Assembly: GCF_002237755.1 (NCBI RefSeq)
Contig: NZ_MWSJ01000025.1
Coordinates: 1 to 64,000, forward strand
Direction of reading: 5' to 3'
Length of the DNA: 64,000 nt
From: Lysinibacillus sp. KCTC 33748
GTDB taxonomy: Bacteria; Bacillota; Bacilli; Bacillales_A; Planococcaceae
Made by a program: the position numbers and the translations under genes. The notes under the pieces are model-generated. The model saw only the letters and a program-made list of their open reading frames with translations. It searched no databases and had not been told where the DNA came from. This document shows positions 1 to 11,640 of the stretch, in pieces. Numbering within the stretch: the first letter of the stretch is position 1; each line of letters opens with the position of its first letter.

Positions 1-187
1 AATAGATTATTCGGTATTAGCCCCGGTTTCCCGGAGTTATCCCAAACTATAAGGTAGGTTGCCCACGTGTTACTCACCCGTCCGCCGCTAACGTCAAAGG
101 AGCAAGCTCCTTCTCTGTTCGCTCGACTTGCATGTATTAGGCACGCCGCCAGCGTTCGTCCTGAGCCAGGATCAAACTCTCCATAAA
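1..187 (-). rRNA. rrs: 16S ribosomal RNA, 5' part only
   Basis: The reverse complement carries the universal start of bacterial 16S rRNA: GAGTTTGATCCTGGCTCAG, followed by GACGAACGCTGGCGGC. The gene runs leftward and leaves the window, so only about the first 187 nucleotides are present. The mature 5' end is placed just before GGAGAGTTTG by analogy with Bacillus. An rrn operon beyond gyrA matches the order around rrnO in Bacillus subtilis. Confidence 0.97.
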
Positions 188-298
188 AGAAATTTGATTA
201 GCTCAAATTGTTTTGCTGGCATCATGTTTGATGTCCAAAATTTTGTTCCGTTCACCAACTCAAGGTTAGCTACTAAAAACTTTATTGATTACGTTTTG

Positions 299-320
299 CT
301 TGTTCAGTTTTCAAGGTTCA
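299..320 (-). promoter_or_regulatory. rrn leader antitermination (boxA-like) segment
   Basis: On the minus strand the 16S leader reads CCTTGAAAACTGAACAAG, a motif regularly found in Bacillales pre-rRNA leaders and spacers, where it overlaps the boxA/nut antitermination signal. It lies between the promoter and the 16S start. Confidence 0.6.
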
Positions 321-358
321 TTAATCTTTTTTTAGTGTCACCTCTTGGCGACTCACTA

Positions 359-387
359 ATAATATCAAGAATCTAAAACTATGTCAA
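359..387 (-). promoter_or_regulatory. Probable sigma-A promoter of the rrn operon
   Basis: On the minus strand a perfect -35 TTGACA (382-387) is followed, after 17 bases, by TATTAT (359-364). Transcription would start near 352, about 165 nt before mature 16S. The strand, spacing and absence of any other gene support an rRNA promoter. The rest of 388-670 shows only a repeat C copy. Confidence 0.7.
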
Positions 388-480
388 CACTTTCTCAAAA
401 TTAATTAATAGTTTTTTAAAATCTATTATTCGTCTACACCACTATGCTCAAAAAGATTAGTCCGAAGGTGGGAAACTTCA

Positions 481-519
481 GTAACTGACGTTTCACTTAC
501 GTTACATAAAACACTTGCT
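481..519 (-). repeat. Interspersed repeat C, copy 1
   Basis: Thirty-nine bases whose reverse complement matches 47899-47937 with two mismatches; the shared core is TTTTATGTAACGTAAGTGAA. The core occurs again at 47938-47965. It sits upstream of the rrn promoter. Its function is unknown. Confidence 0.75.
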
Positions 520-669
520 GAAAGAAGTTAACTAATTTCAAAAAGTTCATTTCTCTGTGTGACTTGGTTTTTATGAGATTCATCTTCTCGTACTTAGCTC
601 GCTTCATTTAAACCTTTAAGTCTTTGTTGATACTTTTGTTTTATCACCTATATAATTTATCGATCGAAT

Positions 670-713
670 TAAAAATAAAAAAAGGCGAACTCCAATATTA
701 ATGGGTTGCCTTT
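670..713 (-). terminator. Terminator after the HD-GYP gene
   Basis: AAAGGC...GCCTTT stem with further AAC/GTT and CCA/TGG pairs around a short loop. On the minus strand it is followed by a T-rich tract. It lies 7 bases past the stop codon of the HD-GYP gene and separates it from the rrn operon. Confidence 0.75.
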
Positions 714-719
714 CAACTA

Positions 720-1802
720 TTATAAATTTGTTATAATACGTGAAATATAGAAGGTACGATTTTTACCTAAATCAAATATCTCCCCTGATTGGCTTAATTT
801 AATAAGTGGTCGAGTTGGTGCAAATTTATTTACAAACATCACTTCGCCTTGTTCCAGATTAGATAGTTCAACGATTGTCCCTATAGGAAGGTCAGCAACA
901 ATATCTATCAGTGCACGTACTACTTTAATATCAAACTTCCCAAATTCAGATTCATTAATCATCTCTATGACTTTAAAAGAAGATTGCTTTGTTCTATATA
1001 CTCGCTCACATGTCATTGCATGGAATACATCTGCAACAGCGATAATTTGAGCGAAAGTAGAAATATTAGCGATTTTTTCTCCTTTCGGATAACCACTACC
1101 ATTTAAACGCTCGTGGTGCTGGAAAATAGCCTCTTTCATTGTATCCTTTAAGATTGTTACATCTTTGACCATGCTGTAGCTATAAATCGGATGTTTATAA
1201 ATTTCATTAAACTCCTGCTCTGTTAAGGTTGTTTTTTTATCGCGGATACGCGGATGAACTTTTGCCATTCCACAATCAGCTAATAACCCTCCAATTGCAA
1301 CTTGAATTGTAATTCCTTTGTCATAGCTTAATTTTTGTGCAATCACCGAAGAAATCAATGCTGTTGCTACACAATGGTGGTACAAATAGTCTTTTGGATT
1401 TGAATACTCATTTAAATCAAAAATTATTGTACGATCTTCTAAAACCATTTCTAATAGTGGCAAAATAATTTTGCGTGCTTTCGCAATATCTACCTTTGCA
1501 CCAGCTTCCCAATTTTTAAATTCCTTTTTAAATTGTTCAACTGAATTGTCATAAATCTTTCTGAAAGTCGGTATAGGTTCTGTTGGAACAACTAAACCTG
1601 TTTCTTTTACTTCTGATTGAGTTTCTACACCTTCTTTATAAACAGGGACTCTTGAAATATTAAAAGCAAAAAAAACTTGAAAATGCTCGTGGGAAATTAT
1701 TGTGTTTTTAAAAATTATTGGATGTTGTGTATTAGCAAAAATATCTTCAGAAATTACTTTACCAATGCGTAACTCCGAAATTGGGACATGTATAGTTTCC
1801 AC
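720..1802 (-). CDS. HD-GYP-family protein with altered HD motif
   Basis: A 360-residue soluble protein. The C-terminal half (about residues 140-310) is recognisable as an HD-GYP domain, the family that includes cyclic-di-GMP phosphodiesterases: it has HHERLNGSGYP (the GYP signature), a conserved HP after the LTEQEF segment, and IIAVADVFHAMT. The HD motif itself, normally LLHDIGK, reads LLADCGM, so the first metal-ligand histidine is alanine. Activity is therefore doubtful; a sensing or structural role is possible. The N-terminal 130 residues resemble the linker found in other Bacillales HD-GYP proteins. Start is GTG with GAGGAG nine bases upstream. It lies between gyrA and the rrn operon, with its own terminator, and repeat A1 occupies its upstream region. 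Confidence 0.85.
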   Translation of the reverse strand: METIHVPISELRIGKVISEDIFANTQHPIIFKNTIISHEHFQVFFAFNISRVPVYKEGVETQSEVKETGLVVPTEPIPTFRKIYDNSVEQFKKEFKNWEAGAKVDIAKARKIILPLLEMVLEDRTIIFDLNEYSNPKDYLYHHCVATALISSVIAQKLSYDKGITIQVAIGGLLADCGMAKVHPRIRDKKTTLTEQEFNEIYKHPIYSYSMVKDVTILKDTMKEAIFQHHERLNGSGYPKGEKIANISTFAQIIAVADVFHAMTCERVYRTKQSSFKVIEMINESEFGKFDIKVVRALIDIVADLPIGTIVELSNLEQGEVMFVNKFAPTRPLIKLSQSGEIFDLGKNRTFYISRIITNL

Positions 1803-1846
1803 GCAATTAACTCCTCTTCACTATTTCGCTTGCATAAATTTAAGGA

Positions 1847-2046
1847 TCAATTATGCCTCGGCATAATTGCGTCCGGAATCGGCTTTGTGCTTACACAAAG
1901 AACTCCTTACCTATTCTGTGACATCCGCCGGAGGCTTTGGGCCAACGTGATGTTGGTCACTCAGTCGTTGCCACAGGACGTGGCGTTCTTAGACTGAATC
2001 CCTCTGTTCAGTGGGTGTTTGGACACCCACTGAACGGAGTTAAACT
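1847..2046 (-). repeat. Interspersed repeat A, copy A1
   Basis: About 200 bases between gyrA and the HD-GYP gene, minus-oriented relative to the copies at 18109, 42038 and 59248. It keeps the terminal palindrome AATTATGCC-TC-GGCATAATT, the block CACAAAGCCGATTC, the nested hairpin module (1961-1997: TCAGTC / GACTGA outer, GCCAC / GTGGC inner, loop GTCCT on the minus strand) and a hairpin GTGGGTGT / ACACCCAC. The left hairpin seen in other copies is missing. No open reading frame of note. Confidence 0.8.
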
Positions 2047-2093
2047 TATTTTATCATGGAATTCAAAATAATTACTTATTTTTCATGATTTAT

Positions 2094-2143
2094 GCTGAAA
2101 AAACCGATGAACGGCAAACATTAGCTGTCGTCATCGGTCTTTT
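2094..2143 (-). terminator. gyrA terminator
   Basis: ACCGATGA / TCATCGGT stem followed on the minus strand by a run of T. It begins three bases beyond the gyrA stop codon. Confidence 0.8.
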
Positions 2144-2145
2144 TA

Positions 2146-4629
2146 TTACTCTTCTACTTGGGTATTTTCTTCGTTCGATTCTTCTTCAATCAATTCTTCA
2201 TCTTCTTTTTCAACCTTCGCTACAGTTGCAACAAGCTCGTCATCGCCTAAACGAATTAAACGAACACCCTGTGTACTACGGCCAATTAATGAGATATCAT
2301 TCACATCCATACGGATTAGCATGCCGTTAATTGTGATCAGCATTAAATCTTCTGAACCATCAACCGTTTTTACAGCTACCATTGGACCGTTTTTATCAGT
2401 GATTTGAATTGTTTTTAATCCAACACCACCACGGCTTTGTAAACGATATTCCTCTTCAGATGTACGTTTACCGTAACCTTTTGCTGTAACAACTAAAATT
2501 TCCTGTTCCGGTTCAACGATTTCCATACCAACTACTTCGTCACCATCACGTAGTTTAATACCTCGTACACCACCTGCAGTACGGCCCATTGAACGAATAT
2601 CATCCTCTTGGAAACGTACAAGCATTCCATCACGCGTACCAATAATCACTTGTTTCTTGCCATCTGTTAAACGAACAGAAATAAGATCATCATCTTCTCG
2701 CAAACTTATAGCTATTAAGCCGTTTGTTCGGATATTAGCAAATTGAGATACTGGTGTACGCTTTGTAATACCTGTTTTAGTAGTGAAGATAAAGTATGCA
2801 TCCTCATCGAATGAACCTACACGGATCATTGCGGTTACTTTTTCACCTTTTTCAATATTGAGTAAGTTAACAATCGGTAATCCCTTCGCTGTACGACCAT
2901 ATTCCGGAATCTCATAACCTTTTGCTCTAAACACTTTCCCTTTTGAAGTGAAGAATAAAATTGTATCGTGTGTAGAAGTATTCATAAGATGCTCTACAAA
3001 ATCATCTTCATTTGTGCCCATACCTTGTACACCGCGACCGCCACGTTTTTGACTACGATATGTATTCGCAGCTAAACGTTTGATATAACCATTGTGCGTT
3101 AAAGTTACGACTGAATTTTCGACTGGAATTAAATCCTCGTCCTCAATCATTTCTAAACCGCCAGAAGTAATTTCAGTGCGACGTGTATCATTAAAGCGAT
3201 CTTTTACTTCTAATATTTCAGTGCGAATAATATCAACAATTTTAGCCTCATCCGCTAAAATTGCTTTTAATTCAGCAATTAATAGTTGAAGTTCTTGATA
3301 TTCTGCTTCAATCTTTTCACGCTCTAATCCACTTAAACGAACTAAACGCATATCTAAAATAGCTTGCGCTTGGCGTTCAGATAAATTGAATCGCTCCATT
3401 AATTGAGGTTTCGCTTCATCACCACTGCGTGAACCACGAATAATAGCAATAATTTCATCAATATGATCAAGAGCAATACGTAAGCCCTCTAAAATATGTG
3501 CACGATCTTCCGCTTTCCTTAAGTCAAATTCCGTACGACGACGAATAATAACCTTTTGGTGCTCTAAATAATGATGCAACATTTCTTTTAAGCCCATTAC
3601 TTTAGGCTGACCATTTACTAATGACAGCATATTAATACCGAAGCTCGATTGCATAGCTGTTTGTTTATATAAATTATTTAAAACGACATTGGCATTTGCA
3701 TCTTTACGAATTTCAATGACTACTCGCATACCACGTCGGTCAGATTCATCACGTAAATTTGTAATACCATCAATTTTTTTATCGCGTACAAGCTCTGCTA
3801 TTTTTTCAATAAGCTTAGCTTTATTCACTTGGTATGGTAATTCATGAATAAGAATTGTTTCTTTACCATTTGATTTTTGTTCAATCTCTACCTTTGCGCG
3901 AATAATGATGGAGCCACGACCAGTATCATAGGCACGGCGAATACCACTACGACCTAAAATTAATCCACCAGTTGGGAAATCAGGTCCTGGAATGATTTCC
4001 ATCAATTCTTCTGTTGTGATAGCTGGATTTTCTGAAAGTGCTATCACTGCATCTATCGTTTCCCCAAGTTGATGTGGCGGAATATTTGTCGCCATACCAA
4101 CCGCAATTCCTGCCGCTCCATTTACTAATAAGTTTGGATAGCGACTTGGAAGGACGATAGGTTCCTTTTCTGAACCATCATAGTTATCTGTATAGTCAAT
4201 TGTGTCTTTATTGATATCACGAAGCATTTCCATTGCAATACGAGACATACGTGATTCTGTATAACGCATTGCTGCCGCTCCGTCGCCATCGACAGATCCA
4301 AAGTTACCATGACCATCGACTAACATGTAACGATAGCTGAAGTCTTGCGCCATACGTACCATTGCATCATAAATAGATGAGTCACCATGTGGGTGGTATT
4401 TACCCATTACGTCCCCAACAATACGTGCTGATTTTTTGTACGCTTTATCTGCTGTATTCCCTAGTTCCTGCATGCCATATAAAATACGGCGATGTACAGG
4501 CTTTAATCCATCTCGTACGTCTGGTAATGCACGAGAAACGATTACACTCATCGCATAATCGAGGAAGGATGTTTCAATTTCTTTTGTTATATTAACTCCT
4601 TTAACACCGGAGCGTTCTTGTTCTGACAA
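2146..4629 (-). CDS. gyrA: DNA gyrase subunit A
   Basis: Breakage-reunion subunit of type II topoisomerase, forming A2B2 with GyrB to introduce negative supercoils. At 827 residues it has the normal Bacillales length. The catalytic tyrosine is Y123 in AAMRYTESR. The quinolone-determining region reads [12 protein letters not shown] (residues 79-90), with serines at 84-85 and an acidic residue at 88, so no obvious resistance substitution is visible. The C-terminal half holds the beta-pinwheel repeats, including the GyrA-box type segment [10 protein letters not shown], and ends in an acidic tail. The start is TTG with GGAGG about eight bases upstream. It follows gyrB by 25 bases and is very likely cotranscribed with it. 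Confidence 0.99.
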   Translation of the reverse strand: MSEQERSGVKGVNITKEIETSFLDYAMSVIVSRALPDVRDGLKPVHRRILYGMQELGNTADKAYKKSARIVGDVMGKYHPHGDSSIYDAMVRMAQDFSYRYMLVDGHGNFGSVDGDGAAAMRYTESRMSRIAMEMLRDINKDTIDYTDNYDGSEKEPIVLPSRYPNLLVNGAAGIAVGMATNIPPHQLGETIDAVIALSENPAITTEELMEIIPGPDFPTGGLILGRSGIRRAYDTGRGSIIIRAKVEIEQKSNGKETILIHELPYQVNKAKLIEKIAELVRDKKIDGITNLRDESDRRGMRVVIEIRKDANANVVLNNLYKQTAMQSSFGINMLSLVNGQPKVMGLKEMLHHYLEHQKVIIRRRTEFDLRKAEDRAHILEGLRIALDHIDEIIAIIRGSRSGDEAKPQLMERFNLSERQAQAILDMRLVRLSGLEREKIEAEYQELQLLIAELKAILADEAKIVDIIRTEILEVKDRFNDTRRTEITSGGLEMIEDEDLIPVENSVVTLTHNGYIKRLAANTYRSQKRGGRGVQGMGTNEDDFVEHLMNTSTHDTILFFTSKGKVFRAKGYEIPEYGRTAKGLPIVNLLNIEKGEKVTAMIRVGSFDEDAYFIFTTKTGITKRTPVSQFANIRTNGLIAISLREDDDLISVRLTDGKKQVIIGTRDGMLVRFQEDDIRSMGRTAGGVRGIKLRDGDEVVGMEIVEPEQEILVVTAKGYGKRTSEEEYRLQSRGGVGLKTIQITDKNGPMVAVKTVDGSEDLMLITINGMLIRMDVNDISLIGRSTQGVRLIRLGDDELVATVAKVEKEDEELIEEESNEENTQVEE

Positions 4630-4654
4630 AGTGTAGACCTCCTCTCAAGAAAAA

Positions 4655-6589
<1,935 letters not shown>

Positions 6590-6681
6590 CTACTCCTTCA
6601 TAACATCATTGTGTGTAAATGAATGAACAGTCAACCGAGCTGACTATTACCATTCTTTTGTAATCTAAAAAACTCCCCGGG

Positions 6682-7797
6682 CTAACTTTCTTCAATCGCT
6701 CCTTGTTTCACGTGAAACAGCTGTGCATGCTCCATCGTCTCATGATGAATTCCATCAACACTTGTAGTCGTAACAAAGGTTTGAACTTCACCTTGAATGG
6801 TGTTTAATAAATGCGATTGACGATAATCATCGAGTTCCGACAATACATCATCTAAAAGTAGTATGGGTGTTTCATTTGTTTCTTGTTTAATTAATTCGAT
6901 TTCAGCAAGTTTTAAGGAAAGAGCGGTTGTACGTTGCTGTCCTTGTGAACCGTATGTCTGAACATCATAGCCATTTACTAAAAACTGCAAATCATCTCGG
7001 TGTGGACCAACTAGTGTTACACCTCGATCAAATTCACGGTCCTTAGCTTCAATTAGCTTTTTATGCAAATAGCCTTCAATTTCACTGGAAGTATGTTCTT
7101 TTTCAATACCCGCTACTGTGCGGTATTTAATAGCTAACGTTTCTTTCCCTTGTGAAATACCTGCGTGAATTGGCTCTGCCCACTCTTGCAATAAATCCAT
7201 AAATTGAAATCTTTTTCGAATAATTTGGGTAGCTGCGTGAATATATTGTTCATTATAAACCTCGTACATCACGTCATCTGGCATTTTTTTACCTTGATTC
7301 ATTTTTAAAAAATGGTTACGTTGCTTTAAAATTTTTTGAAAGGTTAATAAATCATGCAAATAAACAGGCGAAATTTGCCCAATCTCCATATCAATAAAAC
7401 GTCGTCGTAATTGCGGACTTCCCTTTACGACATTTAAATCTTCGGGTGCAAACATAACGACATTCATTTGGCCAATATAATGACTGAGGCGGCTTTGTTC
7501 TATATGATTTATCTTACCTTTTTTTCCTTTTTTCGTAATCGTAAGCTCAATCGGTAAAATACCATGCCTTTTTCGAACGGCCCCTTCTATTTTACCATAG
7601 TCTGTATCCCAACGTATTAATTCTTTATCGTTCGTCGTTCGATGAGATTTAGCCATCGCTAATACGTAAATAGATTCCATAACATTTGTTTTCCCTTGTG
7701 CATTTTCACCAATGAAAACATTAATTTTTGGAGAGAAGTTTAATGCTAAATCATCATAGTTACGGTAATTTGTAAGTTTTAACTGCTCTATCAGCAT
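6682..7797 (-). CDS. recF: DNA replication and repair protein RecF
   Basis: SMC-like ATPase that helps load RecA at gapped DNA, 371 residues, normal length. Walker A is [13 protein letters not shown] (about residues 30-42), the ABC signature region is [18 protein letters not shown], and Walker B is [13 protein letters not shown]. It starts four bases after the yaaA stop codon, indicating translational coupling. Its last codons contain a perfect parS site (6704-6719), so the end of the protein is also a chromosome partition signal. Confidence 0.99.
   Translation of the reverse strand: MLIEQLKLTNYRNYDDLALNFSPKINVFIGENAQGKTNVMESIYVLAMAKSHRTTNDKELIRWDTDYGKIEGAVRKRHGILPIELTITKKGKKGKINHIEQSRLSHYIGQMNVVMFAPEDLNVVKGSPQLRRRFIDMEIGQISPVYLHDLLTFQKILKQRNHFLKMNQGKKMPDDVMYEVYNEQYIHAATQIIRKRFQFMDLLQEWAEPIHAGISQGKETLAIKYRTVAGIEKEHTSSEIEGYLHKKLIEAKDREFDRGVTLVGPHRDDLQFLVNGYDVQTYGSQGQQRTTALSLKLAEIELIKQETNETPILLLDDVLSELDDYRQSHLLNTIQGEVQTFVTTTSVDGIHHETMEHAQLFHVKQGAIEES
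6704..6719. promoter_or_regulatory. parS: parS site, perfect
   Basis: TGTTTCACGTGAAACA, identical to the Bacillus subtilis parS consensus bound by ParB (Spo0J). It lies inside the 3' end of recF, encoding FHVKQ, about 4 kb from the origin and on the other side of it from parB (21451-22299). Confidence 0.97.
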
Positions 7798-7800
7798 AAT

Positions 7801-8025
7801 CTATTGTCCAGTTGTGTCAACGATACGAAATCGACCACACCCAGGAATATTTACAATGTCACCATCACGCAATTTACGACCGCGGCGATCATCTATTTCT
7901 CCATTTACATAAACATCATTTTCATGTAAAAACCATTTCGCCATGCCACCAGAGCTAATAGCATCGGTAATTTTTAAAAGTTGCCCTAATGTGACAAACT
8001 CTACATCAATTTTAATGTCCTTCAT
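7801..8025 (-). CDS. yaaA: S4-domain RNA-binding protein YaaA
   Basis: A 74-residue S4-like protein, the standard small gene between dnaN and recF in Bacillales. The S4 fold is seen in ITDAISSGGMAKWFLHENDV and VNGEIDDRRGRKLRDGD. Exact function is not settled; the family is linked to ribosome assembly. The start chosen is the ATG at 8025 because GGAGGGG lies about ten bases upstream; a longer frame begins within the ribosome-binding region and is unlikely. It overlaps no neighbour and couples to recF four bases downstream. Confidence 0.93.
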   Translation of the reverse strand: MKDIKIDVEFVTLGQLLKITDAISSGGMAKWFLHENDVYVNGEIDDRRGRKLRDGDIVNIPGCGRFRIVDTTGQ

Positions 8026-8090
8026 AGTTGAGTTCCCCTCCAAATACAAACTGTCTATCTCTCTATCATACCTAAAATTCCGCCATAAGT

Positions 8091-8120
8091 AAAAAAAGAT
8101 AGCCGCAACTAGCGACTATC
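8091..8120 (-). terminator. dnaN terminator
   Basis: On the minus strand GATAGTCGC-TAGTT-GCGGCTATC followed by seven T. One G-U pair in the stem. It lies between dnaN and yaaA, so yaaA-recF-gyrBA may have a separate promoter or depend on read-through. Confidence 0.8.
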
Positions 8121-8191
8121 AGAACGTTTTTCAAAGTATTTAGAGCTTGAAGTTATGGAGTTTAATCTCTCCAACCAAAACTGTTTGAAAT

Positions 8192-9328
8192 TTAATAAGT
8201 TCGTACAGGTAAAATTAACTGTAAAATTGCATCGTCATGAACAGAACGCAAAATAAACGGTCTCATTGCTCCTGTGAATTGAATGACTACTTCTTGACCA
8301 TCTATTGCTTTCAATGCTTCCATCATGTACTTCGCACTGAAAGAAATTTTTAAGTTCTCCCCTTCTAATGACTCAACAGGAATTTCTTCTTGAACCTTCC
8401 CGATTTCTGGAGAGTTAGAAGAAACTTCCACAGATTGATTATCAAAAATTTCAAAACGTACAACATTATTACGGTCGCCTCGAGCAACAAGAGATGCACG
8501 ATCGATTGCTTGTAATAATGATTTACCGTTAATCGTTAGATTTGTTTGATATTCTTCTGGGATTAAACGTGTTGTATCTGGGTAGTTACCTTCAAGTAAA
8601 CGTGAGAAGAATAATACTTCTCCAGTTTTAAATAACACTTGCTGGCTTGTAATAACGATTTGAACAAGATTTGTTGAATCCTCTAAAACTTTATTTAACT
8701 CATTTAAACTTTTACCAGGAATAACAACACTATGTTCAACCTCAGGTAAATTTTCCAGTTGAACTTTACGTCTTGCTAAACGATGGCTATCTGTTGCAAC
8801 ACAGACTAACGCTTCGTTTTTTATCTGCCAGTTTACACCTGTCAACACCGGTCTACTTTCTGAAGTGGCAACAGCAAATACTGTTTCACGGATAATTGAC
8901 TTTAATAGGTCTGCAGGAATAGTAAATTTTTGATCCTCTGTTAATTCAGGTAATAAAGGATATTCAGTAGCATCTGAGCCAATTAAGTGGAATTCAGATT
9001 TACCTGAACGGATATGAGTTTGGAAACTAGCTGTTACTTGAATTTCAACCTCATTTGTTGGTAACTTACGTACAATTTCATTAAACATACGAGCTTGTAC
9101 AACAATTGATCCTGTTTCTGTAATATGAATTATTTGTTGGCCATCTTCTTCAACTGGAATAAATGTTTGTATAGTAATATCAGCGTCACTACCTGTTAAA
9201 CGAATACCCTCTGTTGTTACATCGATTTTAATCCCTGTTAAAATTGGAATAGTTGTTTTAGAACTTACGGCTTTCATGACATCATTTAAACCCTCTAATA
9301 AACGGTCACGTAAAATATCAAATTTCAT
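8192..9328 (-). CDS. dnaN: DNA polymerase III beta subunit (sliding clamp)
   Basis: Processivity clamp of the replicative polymerase, 378 residues, the length usual in Bacillus. The three similar clamp domains are recognisable, with the C-terminal hydrophobic-cleft region ending PVRTY preceded by FTGAMRPFILR. Start ATG follows GAGGG. It is downstream of dnaA, separated by 169 bases that carry the second half of the origin, and probably shares the dnaA transcript. Confidence 0.99.
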   Translation of the reverse strand: MKFDILRDRLLEGLNDVMKAVSSKTTIPILTGIKIDVTTEGIRLTGSDADITIQTFIPVEEDGQQIIHITETGSIVVQARMFNEIVRKLPTNEVEIQVTASFQTHIRSGKSEFHLIGSDATEYPLLPELTEDQKFTIPADLLKSIIRETVFAVATSESRPVLTGVNWQIKNEALVCVATDSHRLARRKVQLENLPEVEHSVVIPGKSLNELNKVLEDSTNLVQIVITSQQVLFKTGEVLFFSRLLEGNYPDTTRLIPEEYQTNLTINGKSLLQAIDRASLVARGDRNNVVRFEIFDNQSVEVSSNSPEIGKVQEEIPVESLEGENLKISFSAKYMMEALKAIDGQEVVIQFTGAMRPFILRSVHDDAILQLILPVRTY

Positions 9329-9342
9329 TCGTTTTCCCTCAC

Positions 9343-9494
9343 ATATTTATATTATTTATTTATATAAAATAAAAAAGATATAGTAATAGGCCCTGTGGAT
9401 TTGTGGATAAGTGTGTTTAAGTGAATAAAATCAGTCTATCCACATGTAGATAGACTGTGTATAAGTTTGTGTTTAAACATATGGGTTGTCCACA
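9343..9494. other. oriC: oriC, downstream part: AT-rich unwinding region with DnaA boxes
   Basis: Between dnaA and dnaN. An A/T-only stretch (about 9345-9378) runs into TAGTAATAG (9381-9389), then a GGCCC cluster, then two abutting DnaA boxes, TGTGGATTT (9394-9402) and TGTGGATAA (9402-9410). This order, trios then GC-rich spacer then boxes, matches the Bacillus subtilis basal unwinding element with its DnaA-trios. Further single-mismatch boxes are at 9436-9444, 9456-9464 and 9486-9494. A perfect 8-bp inverted repeat, AGTCTATC / GATAGACT, spans 9433-9456. Confidence 0.8.
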
Positions 9495-9497
9495 GTA

Positions 9498-10847
9498 TTA
9501 TTTCCCTAGCATGCTTCGAATTTGTTTAATATCTTGCTGAAGCTGAGCGTCATTTTTCAACATAGAAGATATTTTTTCGTGAGCATGTATAACAGTAGTA
9601 TGGTCGCGTCCACCAAATTCTTCGCCAATTTTCGGCAGCGAAAAATCTGTTAATTCGCGAGATAAATACATCGCGACTTGACGTGGAAAGGCAATTAATT
9701 TTGTACGTTTTTTCGCGGCGAAATCCTCTAAACGAATGTTAAAGTGCTCACCTACTGCATTTTGAATGTCTAGTATAGTGACAGTTCGTGGCTTCGAATT
9801 AGGAATAATATCCTTTAGTGCCTCAGCAGCCAAAGTCGCATTAATATCCTTGTTAACAAGTGATGAATAGGCAACGACGCGAATAAGCGCACCTTCAAGC
9901 TCCCGAATATTGGAGTCAATCTGGTTCGCAATATAGAGCATGACTTCATTTGGCACTTCTAGACCATCAGCCTTTGCTTTTTTTCGAAGAATGGCAATAC
10001 GAGTTTCCAAATCAGGAGGCGCAATATCTGTAATTAGTCCCCATTCGAATCGAGAACGCAAACGATCTTCCAATGTCGGAATTTCCTTAGGAGGACGGTC
10101 ACTGGAAATAACAATTTGTTTCGATTCTTCATGCAATGTATTAAAAGTGTGGAAAAATTCTTCCTGAGTTGATTCTTTTCCTGCTAGAAATTGAATATCA
10201 TCAATTAGCAGTACATCTACATTGCGATATTTATTGCGGAAATCAAGTGCCTTATTATCTCGAATTGAGTTAATAAATTCATTTGTAAATTTTTCAGATG
10301 ATAAATAGACTACCTTTGCATTTGGATTATGTTCCAGTACATAATGACCAATCGCATGCATTAAGTGTGTTTTGCCAAGCCCTACTCCCCCATAGATAAA
10401 AAATGGGTTATAAGCCTTCGCAGGTGCTTCTGCAACAGCTAGCGAGGCAGCATGTGCAAAGCGGTTACCAGAGCCGATAACGAACGTATCAAAAGTATAC
10501 TTCGGGTTTAACATACCTGGTGAAATATCATGGTGATCGTCATTTTTTGCTTGGATAATCGGCGCTGGTAAATCGAAATCGTCCGAATCCTGGTTTTTTT
10601 GAACAACAAACTTAATAAGCAAGTCTTCGCCTGTAAGCTCCGTTAATATACCTGTAATCAAATGAATATAATGATTCTCAAGCCAGTCTCGAGCAAACGA
10701 ATTTGGCGCAGCAATCGTCACAGTAGAACCACTACCATTGTAGGAAAGTAGTTTAGTAGACTTAAGCCACGTTTCGAAGCTTGGTTTAGAAATTTTTTGT
10801 TCAACTTGAGCCAGGACATTATTCCATAGTTCTTCTAAATGTTCCAA
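9498..10847 (-). CDS. dnaA: Chromosomal replication initiator DnaA
   Basis: AAA+ ATPase that binds DnaA boxes and opens the origin, 449 residues. Domain I is the first 80 residues ([19 protein letters not shown]); domain III has Walker [14 protein letters not shown] and Walker [14 protein letters not shown]; domain IV has the DNA-binding signature [16 protein letters not shown]. The linker (about residues 85-110) is short. Start is TTG with AAGGAG nine bases upstream; an ATG alternative is absent nearby. DnaA boxes flank the gene on both sides, implying the usual autoregulation. Confidence 0.99.
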   Translation of the reverse strand: MEHLEELWNNVLAQVEQKISKPSFETWLKSTKLLSYNGSGSTVTIAAPNSFARDWLENHYIHLITGILTELTGEDLLIKFVVQKNQDSDDFDLPAPIIQAKNDDHHDISPGMLNPKYTFDTFVIGSGNRFAHAASLAVAEAPAKAYNPFFIYGGVGLGKTHLMHAIGHYVLEHNPNAKVVYLSSEKFTNEFINSIRDNKALDFRNKYRNVDVLLIDDIQFLAGKESTQEEFFHTFNTLHEESKQIVISSDRPPKEIPTLEDRLRSRFEWGLITDIAPPDLETRIAILRKKAKADGLEVPNEVMLYIANQIDSNIRELEGALIRVVAYSSLVNKDINATLAAEALKDIIPNSKPRTVTILDIQNAVGEHFNIRLEDFAAKKRTKLIAFPRQVAMYLSRELTDFSLPKIGEEFGGRDHTTVIHAHEKISSMLKNDAQLQQDIKQIRSMLGK

Positions 10848-10945
10848 GCTGCTAATCTCCTTTACAGTTCAATACAATTTAAAAAAGCGCATTTATAGAA
10901 ACGGGAAACACGTTCATTTTACAACTAGTCCACAAACTCACAAGT

Positions 10946-11244
10946 TGTGGATAAAAGTTAACCAAAGGCTGTGATAAAAATTATCCACAGCATATTAACA
11001 GTTGTGGATAAAATAATAAGTAATTTCAGTTTTCAACAAAGTGAAGCACAGATATCGTATCAGAAAAACAAAGCTATTTCAATAGTTTGTGAAACTTATC
11101 CACATACCTTTTATTTATGCACGTCCAAGTTGTCCACAAGGTCTGCTTATGTGAAAAAGGTGTAGATAAGTGTTGTGGATAAAAAAATATGCAAAAAATA
11201 CTATACACAACTCTGTGTAAAAAAAACAAGTATTCTGTGGATAA
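10946..11244. other. oriC: oriC, upstream DnaA-box cluster
   Basis: In the dnaA-rpmH interval six perfect boxes are seen: TTATCCACA at 10981-10989 and 11096-11104, and its complement TGTGGATAA at 10946-10954, 11003-11011, 11174-11182 and 11236-11244. Two more with one mismatch are at 11130-11138 and 11161-11169. The flanks are AT-rich. This corresponds to incA/incB of Bacillus subtilis. The divergent dnaA and rpmH genes on either side also fit. Confidence 0.97.
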
Positions 11245-11322
11245 TTTATTTTATTCAGGAGAAGAGGATTTTAGGGAAACATAGATGTGGATTTGCATAA
11301 ATATATAAATTTATAAAAGTCA

Positions 11323-11352
11323 TTGACAAAATAACTAGTTACTTTATATAAT
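11323..11352 (+). promoter_or_regulatory. rpmH promoter
   Basis: TTGACA (11323-11328), 18-base spacer, TATAAT (11347-11352). It lies at the edge of oriC and drives rpmH, possibly with rnpA by read-through. Confidence 0.9.
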
Positions 11353-11404
11353 ATTCAGGTCTGTATGTTGAAAAATTCAACTCATTCAGGAGGTGTCTAT
11401 ATAA

Positions 11405-11539
11405 ATGAAACGTACTTACCAACCAAAGAAACGTAAGCACAGCAAAGTTCACGGTTTCCGCGCACGTATGAGCACGAAAAACGGTCGCAAAGTTCTTGCT
11501 GCTCGTCGTCGTAAAGGAAGAAAAGTATTATCAGCATAA
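11405..11539 (+). CDS. rpmH: 50S ribosomal protein L34
   Basis: A 44-residue basic protein beginning [18 protein letters not shown] and ending [10 protein letters not shown], the complete and highly conserved L34 sequence. A strong AGGAGGTG lies nine bases before the ATG. It belongs to the large ribosomal subunit near the exit tunnel. The position beside oriC and ahead of rnpA is conserved across bacteria. Confidence 0.99.
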   Translation: MKRTYQPKKRKHSKVHGFRARMSTKNGRKVLAARRRKGRKVLSA

Positions 11540-11546
11540 AATAAGT

Positions 11547-11575
11547 CCACTGAGACACATCAGTGGTCTTTTTTT
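11547..11575 (+). terminator. rpmH terminator
   Basis: CCACTGA-GACACA-TCAGTGG stem (11547-11566) followed by TCTTTTTTTT. Placed between rpmH and rnpA, so it probably attenuates rather than fully blocks read-through. Confidence 0.88.
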
Positions 11576-11640
11576 TCTTTATTTTTGGGAAAACTAGAAA
11601 TGAGGATCAAAGGATAATTATCGAGTAGCAGGTGAAAGTA

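Noticed and set aside
6590-6681. yaaB/remB gene between recF and gyrB
   Set aside because: Present there in Bacillus subtilis, but the 92-base gap here has no coding frame.
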